Positions 1 to 5,737 of a DNA stretch of 8,355 nucleotides are shown here, in pieces. Numbering within the stretch: the stretch's first letter is position 1; each line of letters begins with the position of its first letter. This DNA is from Porphyromonadaceae bacterium UBA7087 (GTDB taxonomy: Bacteria > Bacteroidota > Bacteroidia > Bacteroidales > Muribaculaceae), in the NCBI GenBank assembly GCA_002493515.1, contig DKYZ01000018.1, positions 1-8,355 of the forward strand, given 5' to 3'. The notes beneath the pieces are model-generated. The model ran no database searches and was not told where the DNA came from. It worked only from the letters and a program-made list of their open reading frames with translations. A program made the translations under genes and the position numbers.

Positions 1-25
1 TTATCAATTAGTGGAAACAACTTCT

Positions 26-595
26 ATGTCTAAAATATCCTGGCGCCCCGGCACCATGCTTTATCCCCTTCCGGCAGTGCTCGTCACCTGCGGCTCCTCC
101 CCCTCCGAATGGACCATGCTGACAGTGGCCTGGACCGGAATAATCTGCTCCGACCCGGCGATGTGTTATATCTCCGTGCGCCCCGAGCGCGCATCCTATC
201 CCCTGATAAGGAGAGACATGGAATTCACCATCAACCTCACCACCGCAGACATGGCCCGCGCCACCGACTGGGCCGGCGTCCGCTCCTCGCGCGACTACGA
301 CAAATGGAAGGAGACCGGACTCACTCCGCTGCCCGGAGAGAAGGTGCAGTCGCCTACCATCGAGGAGTCGCCCGTGTCGCTCGAATGCCGCGTGAAATCC
401 GTCACTCCGCTCGGCACACACGATATGTTCATAGCCGAGATTGTCAATGTCCGCGCCGACTCTCGCTATCTCGACCCTCAGACAGGGGCTTTCTCGATGG
501 AGAAGGCCGGACTCATGGCCTATTCCCACGGCCATTACCATTCCTTAGGCCCCGTCCTGGAGAAATTCGGATTCTCAGTGAAGAAAAAACAGTAG
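26..595 (+). CDS. Flavin reductase family protein (flavoredoxin-like)
   Basis: A 189-residue protein of the FMN-binding flavin reductase-like family (PF01613 type), small split-barrel proteins that bind FMN and pass electrons from NAD(P)H or partner proteins. Typical family blocks are visible: MLTVAWTGIICSDPAM near residues 31-46, the ISVRPERASY block that follows, the INLTT strand, the GVRSSRDYDKWKETGL segment, and a C-terminal block of the form Y-x-H-G-H-Y-x-x-LG ending in a basic tail. I chose the ATG at 26. An in-frame GTG at 11 would add only five residues, and little upstream sequence is available to judge it. There is no signal peptide, so it should be cytoplasmic. It reads toward the hemerythrin gene, but a good promoter lies between them, so they need not be one operon. 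The physiological electron acceptor cannot be told from sequence. Confidence 0.9.
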   Translation: MSKISWRPGTMLYPLPAVLVTCGSSPSEWTMLTVAWTGIICSDPAMCYISVRPERASYPLIRRDMEFTINLTTADMARATDWAGVRSSRDYDKWKETGLTPLPGEKVQSPTIEESPVSLECRVKSVTPLGTHDMFIAEIVNVRADSRYLDPQTGAFSMEKAGLMAYSHGHYHSLGPVLEKFGFSVKKKQ

Positions 596-647
596 ATATT
601 TACCTGCCCATGGCTATCGGCGCCCGGAAATTACCTAATCATGGTTA

Positions 648-678
648 TTGCGCGCTCCGCCGTATGGCAGTAACTTTG
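648..678 (+). promoter_or_regulatory. Bacteroidota-type promoter for the hemerythrin-luxR operon
   Basis: A -7 element TAACTTTG lies at 671-678, matching the Bacteroidota consensus TAnnTTTG. A TTG -33 element lies at 648-650, giving a 20-base spacer. Transcription would start around 681-684, leaving an untranslated leader of about 180 bases before the ATG at 865. Apart from the heptamer repeat at 744-778, I see no known riboswitch or other recognisable element in that leader. Confidence 0.6.
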
Positions 679-743
679 CACCCGTAAAACTTCTTATACA
701 GCAAACGTTTCCCAAGACAGTTCTCAATGCTCGGTATTTAGTT

Positions 744-778
744 TTAGTTATTAGTTATTAGTTATTAGTTATTAGTTA
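744..778 (+). repeat. Heptamer tandem repeat, five perfect copies of TTAGTTA
   Basis: Five uninterrupted copies of TTAGTTA occupy 744-778, with an imperfect copy just upstream at 737-743. The array sits in the predicted 5' leader, 86 bases before the hemerythrin start codon. Because 7 is not a multiple of 3 and the unit contains TAG, the array carries stop codons in all three forward frames. A related heptamer family occurs before the btuG-like gene at 5687-5735. Confidence 0.95.
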
Positions 779-864
779 TCGGTTTGCGGCGTCGCCTCTC
801 CAGGATGCAGGAGGGGCCGCTGCCGCAGATAGGCCCAAAGATTCCACAACCCCTTCTCCCCGCC

Positions 865-1587
865 ATGAACATGACATTCACCCCCGACGACAGGATGATA
901 TCAATCATCGCCTCCGACTACAAGCTCATCCAGATCATGAGCCGCTTCGGCATAAAGGTTGGATTCGGCGACAAGACCGTAGCCGAGGTCTGCCGCCTCT
1001 ATGACGTAGACTGTTCGACGTTCCTGACCGTGGTCAACTTCACCGTCAACGGTTTCTCGACATTCGACCCCTCCATGAGCCTCTCCCCTGCCTCCCTTAT
1101 GCTCTATCTGCGGCAGAGTCATGCCTATTTCCTCGATTTCTTCCTCCCCTCGATACGCCGGAAGCTCCTTGACGGAATAAAGATGCGCGCATCCGATGTG
1201 TCTTTCCTCATACTGAAATTCTTCGACGAATATACCCTTGAGGTGCGCACGCATATGGAATATGAGGAGAAGACCGTATTCGGATATATCACCGCCCTTC
1301 TCTCCGGCTCCCGGTCGCCCGGCTACGCCATAGCCACCTACAGCCACCACCATGAGCAGGTAGGCGCCAAACTGAAGGAGCTCAAGTCGCTCATCATACG
1401 CTACTGTCCGGAAGACGCCGACGCCAACCTCCTCAACGACGCCCTATATGACATCTACCGCTGCGAGCAGGAGCTCGAGAACCATTGCATGGTGGAAGAC
1501 TGCCTGCTCGTGCCGCTGATCATGAAGCTTGAGGCCGACCTGGAGTCCGAAGGCAGCAGCGGGGACAAGAACATAAGAAAGGAATAA
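865..1587 (+). CDS. Hemerythrin-domain protein, YtfE/RIC (ScdA)-like
   Basis: A 240-residue cytoplasmic protein of the hemerythrin-type di-iron family related to YtfE/RIC/ScdA, which are linked to repair of iron-sulfur clusters after nitrosative or oxidative damage. Candidate iron ligands are H86, H130 and E134 (H-M-E-Y-E), one of H161-H163, and H207 with E211 (H-C-M-V-E). Their spacing is close to that of E. coli YtfE (H84, H129, E133, H160, H204, E208, from memory). The N-terminal region (about 15-60) resembles the ScdA_N domain, but where YtfE has a Cys-Cys-Gly-Gly motif this protein reads V-G-F-G-D. Other cysteines are C43 and C50. I chose the ATG at 865; a TTG at 784 would add 27 unlikely residues, and an ATG at 871 is also possible. 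The gene ends 24 bases before the luxR-type gene, so the two are probably co-transcribed. Exact function is inferred from the family. Confidence 0.87.
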   Translation: MNMTFTPDDRMISIIASDYKLIQIMSRFGIKVGFGDKTVAEVCRLYDVDCSTFLTVVNFTVNGFSTFDPSMSLSPASLMLYLRQSHAYFLDFFLPSIRRKLLDGIKMRASDVSFLILKFFDEYTLEVRTHMEYEEKTVFGYITALLSGSRSPGYAIATYSHHHEQVGAKLKELKSLIIRYCPEDADANLLNDALYDIYRCEQELENHCMVEDCLLVPLIMKLEADLESEGSSGDKNIRKE

Positions 1588-1611
1588 AGCATCATATAGC
1601 TGAAGAGATCA

Positions 1612-2229
1612 ATGGCATCCGAAAAAACACATATAGTAATAGCGGAGGCGTCGCCGGTGCTCGCTGCCGGACTGTCCCACTGCCTGCAGCGGCTTCCGGG
1701 AATCCAGGCACGCGTGATAGAGGTAGGCTCGGAGACCGACCTCAGGGAATGCCTCGCCACATCCCACGCGGAGATACTTCTGGCCGACCCGGCTTTTGGG
1801 GGCGGATTCAATCCGGTGAAGATGAGGGAGAGTCTGCCGCCGACAGTTGCCGCCGGCCTCAGGATAGCGGCGATAGAGGTAGGGAAAATCGACCGTGCCA
1901 CAGCCTCCCTCTACGATGAAGTGGTGAACATCGTGGATGATATGGAGACGCTGGCTGTAAAAATCAGGACGCTTGCCAGAGATGAGGAACAGCCAGGTCC
2001 GGCAGCCTCGGAAAAGGAGGCCCTGTCAAACCGCGAGAAGGAGATTGTGACGCTTGTGGTGAAAGGGATGACCAACAAGGAGATAGCCGACAAACTATTC
2101 CTCTCCGTCCACACCGTCATCACCCACCGCCGCAACATCGCCCGCAAACTGGAGATCCACTCCCCCACGGGCCTCACCATCTACGCCATCGTCAACCATC
2201 TCGTCGACATCACCTCTGTAAATTTATAA
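1612..2229 (+). CDS. LuxR/NarL-family DNA-binding regulator with degenerate receiver
   Basis: A 205-residue regulator. The C-terminal LuxR-type helix-turn-helix spans about residues 137-200, with the typical LSNREKEIVTLVVKGMTNKEIA start and a recognition helix around SVHTVITHRRNIARKL, followed by a GLTIYAIVN segment common in Bacteroidota members. The N-terminal 120 residues look like a response-regulator receiver fold, but key residues are missing. The first acidic pair is reduced to E12, the possible phosphoacceptor D59 sits in L-A-D-P, and the usual Thr/Ser and Lys near strands 4 and 5 are not evident. I infer it is not switched by ordinary phosphotransfer, and no histidine kinase lies beside it. 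Its place directly behind a di-iron hemerythrin gene suggests both act in the same redox, oxygen or NO response. Its stop codon lies in the first unit of a 12-base repeat. Confidence 0.88.
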   Translation: MASEKTHIVIAEASPVLAAGLSHCLQRLPGIQARVIEVGSETDLRECLATSHAEILLADPAFGGGFNPVKMRESLPPTVAAGLRIAAIEVGKIDRATASLYDEVVNIVDDMETLAVKIRTLARDEEQPGPAASEKEALSNREKEIVTLVVKGMTNKEIADKLFLSVHTVITHRRNIARKLEIHSPTGLTIYAIVNHLVDITSVNL

Positions 2230-2259
2230 TGAGCCTTATAATAAGCTTTATAATGAGCC
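2224..2259 (+). repeat. 12-base tandem repeat at the luxR stop codon
   Basis: Three consecutive 12-base units: TTATAATGAGCC (2224-2235), TTATAATAAGCT (2236-2247) and TTATAATGAGCC (2248-2259). The first unit supplies the TAA stop of the luxR-type gene at 2227-2229. Confidence 0.85.
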
Positions 2260-2316
2260 CTCAGCAATGGGTCCGCCATTCCGGCGTTAGCCTGTTCCGT
2301 GGCGGGGCTCAGCCCC
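2255..2316. terminator. Possible structured terminator between convergent genes
   Basis: The gap between the convergent luxR-type and btuC genes holds several inverted repeats. GAGCCC (2255-2260) can pair with GGGCTC (2305-2310), CCGCCA (2273-2278) with TGGCGG (2300-2305), and GGGGC (2304-2308) with GCCCC (2312-2316) around a three-base loop. Some of these pairings exclude each other. No run of T follows on either strand, so this is not a classical intrinsic terminator. The call rests on position and hairpins only. Confidence 0.35.
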
Positions 2317-2325
2317 AGCAATAAT

Positions 2326-3324
2326 CTACCTCCTCTTCACTATCACATAAATTATCACCGGGGCGCCGATCACCGGCGTCACGGCATTGAGCGGAATTAT
2401 GCTGCTCTCCGGGCTCACGCTTATCAGATTGCAGAGCAACGCCACGGCCGCTCCCGTCAGCAGGGTTGCCGGCATCAGTATACGGTGGTCGTCGCGGCTG
2501 AATATCATCCGCGCGATATGCGGCACCGCCAGACCGATGAACGACACCGGGCCGCAGTAGGCCGTCACCACAGCCGTCAGCAGTCCGGTGGCAAACAGAA
2601 GGAGATTGCGTGTGCGCATCACGTGGAGACCCAGGTTGCGGGCGTAATCGTTGCCTAAGAGGAGGAGATTGAGCGGCTTTATCAGCAGCAGCGACAATAC
2701 GATTCCGGCAAGCGTCAGCGAAGCGAACCATCCCATCTGCGACATAGCCACCCCGTTGAAGGAGCCCATACCCCACATCGTGTAGCTGTGGACACCCTGC
2801 GCGGTGGATGTGAAATTAAGCAGCGTTATCACCGACGAGGTGAGATAGCCGATCATGATTCCGGCGATGAGCAGCATGAGGTCGTTTTTCAGCCACGACG
2901 ACAGGAGCAACAGCAATCCCATTATCACCATACTTCCCGTGAAGGCGGCCACAAGCACAGCCGCATATCCCCCGAGCGTAAGTCCCGCCGCTGACACGCT
3001 TCCCCCGAGAAAGAGCATCACGATCGCCACTCCGAGACCCGCGCCGGAGCTTATACCCAGAATCGAGGGGCCGGCGAGGGGATTGCGCATGGCGGTCTGG
3101 AGCAACAGACCGGCCACCGCCAGCCCCGCACCCGCCAGCAGCGCGGTCAGCGCCTGAGGCAGACGGCTGCCGAGCACGATATAGCTTATCATGTCGTCAG
3201 GACCAGCGACACCGAATATCGCCCTGAAGACATCCGCTGCCGGAATCTCCACCGAGCCGATAAAGAGATTGGCCACGAAAAGGGAAATCGAAAGAAGAGT
3301 GACTATTATGAATCTGATTGTCAT
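2326..3324 (-). CDS. btuC: FecCD/BtuC-type ABC transporter permease (vitamin B12)
   Basis: A 332-residue inner-membrane permease of the FecCD family (PF01032 type), of usual length. Hydrophobic segments run throughout. Family hallmarks include G-S-R-L-P-Q-A-L near residue 52, A-G-L-L-L-Q-T-A-M-R-N-P-L-A-G-P at 71-86, the cytoplasmic-loop block GPVSFIGLAVPHIARMI (258-274), which in BtuC contacts the ATPase, and the closing V-I-G-A-P-V-I-I-Y. I chose the ATG at 3324. The frame stays open further upstream only by reading through the 9-base repeat and part of btuF, which gives no plausible protein. The substrate is assigned as cobalamin because the gene lies in a riboswitch-led operon with btuB, btuG and btuF. 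The family also moves iron siderophores and haem, so sequence alone is not specific. No ATPase gene follows; the next gene is convergent. Confidence 0.88.
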   Translation of the reverse strand: MTIRFIIVTLLSISLFVANLFIGSVEIPAADVFRAIFGVAGPDDMISYIVLGSRLPQALTALLAGAGLAVAGLLLQTAMRNPLAGPSILGISSGAGLGVAIVMLFLGGSVSAAGLTLGGYAAVLVAAFTGSMVIMGLLLLLSSWLKNDLMLLIAGIMIGYLTSSVITLLNFTSTAQGVHSYTMWGMGSFNGVAMSQMGWFASLTLAGIVLSLLLIKPLNLLLLGNDYARNLGLHVMRTRNLLLFATGLLTAVVTAYCGPVSFIGLAVPHIARMIFSRDDHRILMPATLLTGAAVALLCNLISVSPESSIIPLNAVTPVIGAPVIIYVIVKRR

Positions 3325-3341
3325 GGGAGGGGATTGAATCA

Positions 3342-3393
3342 AATCGGAATTATCGGAGGAATCGGGGGGAATCGGGGGAATCGGAATTATCGG
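3342..3393 (-). repeat. 9-base tandem repeat (CCGATAATT/CCGATTCCC) between btuF and btuC
   Basis: Read on the - strand from 3393, the units are CCGATAATT, CCGATTCCC, CCGATTCCC, one extra C, CCGATTCCT, CCGATAATT and a partial CCGATT. The first unit contains the TAA stop codon of btuF (3389-3387). The array fills most of the 62-base gap before btuC. On the + strand it gives two long G runs. Confidence 0.9.
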
Positions 3394-4532
3394 GAGAGCT
3401 TCTCGAAGTATCTTTTTGAAGGGATGGAGTCGGCGAGCTCGGGGTGAATCACCCTCAGCATGTCGGCCAGCAGCCACTGCGGATGAAACGCCACTTCCGA
3501 GTAATACTGACTTACATCTGTGTTGACGCCATATACGTTGCCGCTTTTGAAGGGGGCAAACTCCGCGTACATAGGGCGGTCTTCCCTCATCTGGGTCAGC
3601 GTGAGGGGATATTTCTGCGAATAGCGTATCAGCCATATGTCGGCATCCTTACCCTGATAGAGCACCTGCTCCGGAGCCAGCGGTGTGCTGCCCGCGTTCT
3701 TATGGTTGTCGAAGATGTTGCGGCCTCCGGCGTCCTCGATGAAGCGACCCATTGTGCTGTACGCACCAGGCACGTTCCAGGCCTGTCCGAAGACCCTGTC
3801 CATGAGTACGGCAGGACGTTTCCCGGCCTGCTCACCCCTCTCCTTCAGCTGCAGGTAGCTCTTTTCCGTGGCCGCGAACATGGAATCAGCCCGCTCGGAC
3901 TTTCCGAGCAATCTTCCGTAGAACTTCACCCACTCCGCCCTTCCGAGCGGCGAGGTCTCCATATAGTCGGCGCATTCGATGATGGGGATGCCTACCGTCT
4001 CCAGTTTGCCGTAGCCCCCGGAGTTCTCAAACGGGGAGATGAACACCGCGTCAGGTTTCAGCATCAGCATCCGCTCCACGTTCGGAGCCGACGAGCTTCC
4101 GCAATCGGCGATCCTGCCGTACTGCAGCCCCTCGGCAATCGGCTGCTTGGTGAAATACTGTGCGTCGCAGACCCCCCTCAGGGCGTCGCCGGCACCAAGC
4201 TCCTCCATCAGCGAGCCGTGCATCACCGAATAAGCCACCGCACTTCTCACCGGCGTGCGGACAACAGTACCCTGCGGCATCCCGTCAGGCAGCGGAGCGT
4301 CGCGGTCAACGAGAAGATAGGTGTGGAGAGTCTTCAGCGTGTCCCAGGGATTGCGGACACGCGCCAAGGTATAGCCGTCATGCTCTTCCAGAGTCAGGTT
4401 GACGGCATAGCGCATCTCTATCTTTTTCCCCTCGGGTGAAGAGGAGGAATTGCCTCTCCCGCATCCCTGCAGGAAAGGCAACGCCATAATCACAACTATT
4501 ATCTTAAGAAACCTATAAAGAAATCGGTTCAT
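3387..4532 (-). CDS. btuF: Substrate-binding lipoprotein of a BtuF/FecB-type ABC importer
   Basis: A 381-residue lipoprotein. It starts with a signal peptide (MNRFLYRFLK, then a hydrophobic stretch) and a good lipobox L-Q-G-C with the modified cysteine at C24. The residues after it (G-R-G-N and serines) are not acidic, which fits retention on the periplasmic side. Residues about 35-95 form an N-terminal extension with a V-R-N-P-W motif seen in Bacteroidota members. The Peripla_BP_2 / TroA-like fold (PF01497 type) follows to about residue 365, with N-V-E-R-M-L-M-L-K-P-D-A-V at 151-163 and P-Q-W-L-L-A-D-M at 351-358. E153 corresponds to the glutamate that in BtuF-like proteins salt-bridges to the permease; E346 is a candidate for the second. 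It should hand cobalamin to BtuC. The start codon follows the btuG stop with one base between them (TGAGATG), implying translational coupling. The B12 assignment rests on operon context. Confidence 0.88.
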   Translation of the reverse strand: MNRFLYRFLKIIVVIMALPFLQGCGRGNSSSSPEGKKIEMRYAVNLTLEEHDGYTLARVRNPWDTLKTLHTYLLVDRDAPLPDGMPQGTVVRTPVRSAVAYSVMHGSLMEELGAGDALRGVCDAQYFTKQPIAEGLQYGRIADCGSSSAPNVERMLMLKPDAVFISPFENSGGYGKLETVGIPIIECADYMETSPLGRAEWVKFYGRLLGKSERADSMFAATEKSYLQLKERGEQAGKRPAVLMDRVFGQAWNVPGAYSTMGRFIEDAGGRNIFDNHKNAGSTPLAPEQVLYQGKDADIWLIRYSQKYPLTLTQMREDRPMYAEFAPFKSGNVYGVNTDVSQYYSEVAFHPQWLLADMLRVIHPELADSIPSKRYFEKLSR

Positions 4533-4533
4533 C

Positions 4534-5637
4534 TCAATTCAAGCTTGGGAAAAGGAACGTCGGGCCGACGCCGGTCTCGAAACGGCTCTTGTATACACCG
4601 TTACGGTCATAGATCTTGCAGTAGCCGGGAAGAGCATAACCAGCCTTGCCGCCATCCATGACGTATGACGTGATGAATATGTCGCCAGTGATGGGATCAA
4701 CCTGAATTCCAGCGGGGGCATCGACAGCATCCTTGGAATCTTTGAGAAGACTCGCGGTTTTACCGGTTTTAGTGTCGTATATGCTATATGTCGCTATGTT
4801 CGTCTGGAACGGAAAATCTATCACATACAGTTTAGAGTCATGCGACGCCATCATGGTAGCGTTCATTACTTTCTCAATTGCATATGAGGTTGTGTTCACG
4901 TGGTAAAGGGCTGCAAAATTCTTCTCGTCCTTAGAATAATCACCCATGCACAGGACATAGAGATTTCCGCCACAAGATATGAATTTTGTAGGATTGAGCG
5001 CGACATCGAAAGTCTTTGTCACTGTGAATGACGCAAGGTCAATTTCAGTAGCAGTCTTTCCATAGCCCTCTTCAGCTCCCATACCGTTTGAGTTGGGCAC
5101 ATAGAGCTTGTCTCCATGGATTGCGATGACGTCCGGGTTAGGACCGACCTTCACCGAAGCGTCTATATCGCAAGATACGGTGTCGAGACGCGATACATAG
5201 CCCGTATACATCGATATGTATACCTTGCCATCCTTTGCCACCATGCTGCGGGGCTGCGTAGCTTCTGACCCTTCCAGACGAATCTGCTTTAGCGACTTCA
5301 TTGTATGGCGGTCCACGACTTCCACCACTTCTGACTTGTATACACCTATATACATTTTGCTACCGTATATAATGGCACATTGTGGCGTATTGCCAAGACT
5401 ACGCTTGTTGGCTTGCTGGAACATATCCTGATAAGCCTTGCTTGTAGCATAGTCATAGTAAGTAATATCGCCTTCGATATTCTTACCCATGTTGCCGTTG
5501 TTAAGAACCAACATACCCTGAGTAATCGCAGGCACCTGATCCTCCAGCTCATTCTCTTTTTCGTCGTCACACTCTGTCAGGCTCGCTACCGCGGCCACGG
5601 CCAACATGGCGTTGGCCCATTTTCTGAATTTTCTCAT
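4534..5637 (-). CDS. btuG: BtuG-like surface beta-propeller lipoprotein (B12 binding)
   Basis: A 367-residue YncE/YVTN-like beta-propeller lipoprotein resembling BtuG, the surface protein that in Bacteroides thetaiotaomicron binds B12 with high affinity and caps BtuB. Repeated blade strands of the type G-x-x-L/V-Y-V/I are visible near residues 92-98, 136-143, 175-181, 224-230, 268-274 and 318-324. The signal peptide ends at C23. The following D-D-E-K-E-N-E is acidic, as in Bacteroidota surface-export signals, unlike the btuF lipobox. The residue before the cysteine is glutamate, which is unusual for a lipobox. I chose the ATG at 5637 because it starts directly with a basic, hydrophobic signal peptide; the ATG at 5706 would add 23 charged residues. 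GC content is clearly lower than in the neighbours (about 38-47% in four 60-base rows counted). It follows btuB by 100 bases with no clear promoter between them. Confidence 0.85.
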   Translation of the reverse strand: MRKFRKWANAMLAVAAVASLTECDDEKENELEDQVPAITQGMLVLNNGNMGKNIEGDITYYDYATSKAYQDMFQQANKRSLGNTPQCAIIYGSKMYIGVYKSEVVEVVDRHTMKSLKQIRLEGSEATQPRSMVAKDGKVYISMYTGYVSRLDTVSCDIDASVKVGPNPDVIAIHGDKLYVPNSNGMGAEEGYGKTATEIDLASFTVTKTFDVALNPTKFISCGGNLYVLCMGDYSKDEKNFAALYHVNTTSYAIEKVMNATMMASHDSKLYVIDFPFQTNIATYSIYDTKTGKTASLLKDSKDAVDAPAGIQVDPITGDIFITSYVMDGGKAGYALPGYCKIYDRNGVYKSRFETGVGPTFLFPSLN

Positions 5638-5675
5638 TTCTTGATAAATATTTTTTAAGTCCTTGATATCAATCT

Positions 5676-5735
5676 TATCACTTACTAATAGTTCATCACT
5701 AATCACTTATAGTTTATCACTAATAGTTCATCACT
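5676..5735 (-). repeat. Heptamer repeat array between btuB and btuG
   Basis: On the - strand, seven consecutive 7-base units run from 5735 to 5687: AGTGATG, AACTATT, AGTGATA, AACTATA, AGTGATT, AGTGATG, AACTATT. Four bases (AGTA) then precede another AGTGATA (5682-5676). Within this, a 16-base sequence occurs twice exactly (5685-5700 and 5720-5735 on the + strand). The array starts two bases after the btuB stop codon. The period of 7 and the AGTGATT unit recall the AGTTATT-phase repeat at 744-778, in the same orientation relative to the downstream gene. Confidence 0.9.
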
Positions 5736-5737
5736 GG

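Noticed and set aside
8..541. Antisense frame opposite the flavin reductase gene
   Set aside because: It mirrors the codon structure of the real gene; the translation is rich in Gly, His and Arg with no recognisable domain.
737..778. CRISPR-like repeat or insertion sequence end
   Set aside because: The array is a contiguous 7-base tandem repeat without spacers, and no cas or transposase gene or terminal inverted repeats are present.
784..864. N-terminal extension of the hemerythrin protein from TTG at 784
   Set aside because: The 27 extra residues are Pro/Arg-rich and unlike the family N-terminus, whereas the ATG at 865 gives the expected length and ligand positions.
3325..3395. Possible G-quadruplex on the + strand in the btuF-btuC gap
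   Set aside because: There are several G runs, but the loops between them are long and uneven, and the signal is better explained by the 9-base tandem repeat.
3444..4439. Long open frame on the + strand (about 330 codons)
   Set aside because: It lies antisense within btuF, has no recognisable protein family features and is explained by the high GC content; btuF on the other strand has a clear signal peptide, lipobox and fold.
5663..5672. Palindrome TTGATATCAA upstream of btuG, resembling a half-spaced FNR/CRP-type site
   Set aside because: A 10-base perfect palindrome is expected several times by chance in a window of this size, and the spacing does not match a known operator.
5638..5706. 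Longer start for the btuG-like gene at 5706
   Set aside because: It would put 23 mostly charged residues before the signal peptide and would begin inside the heptamer repeat array.
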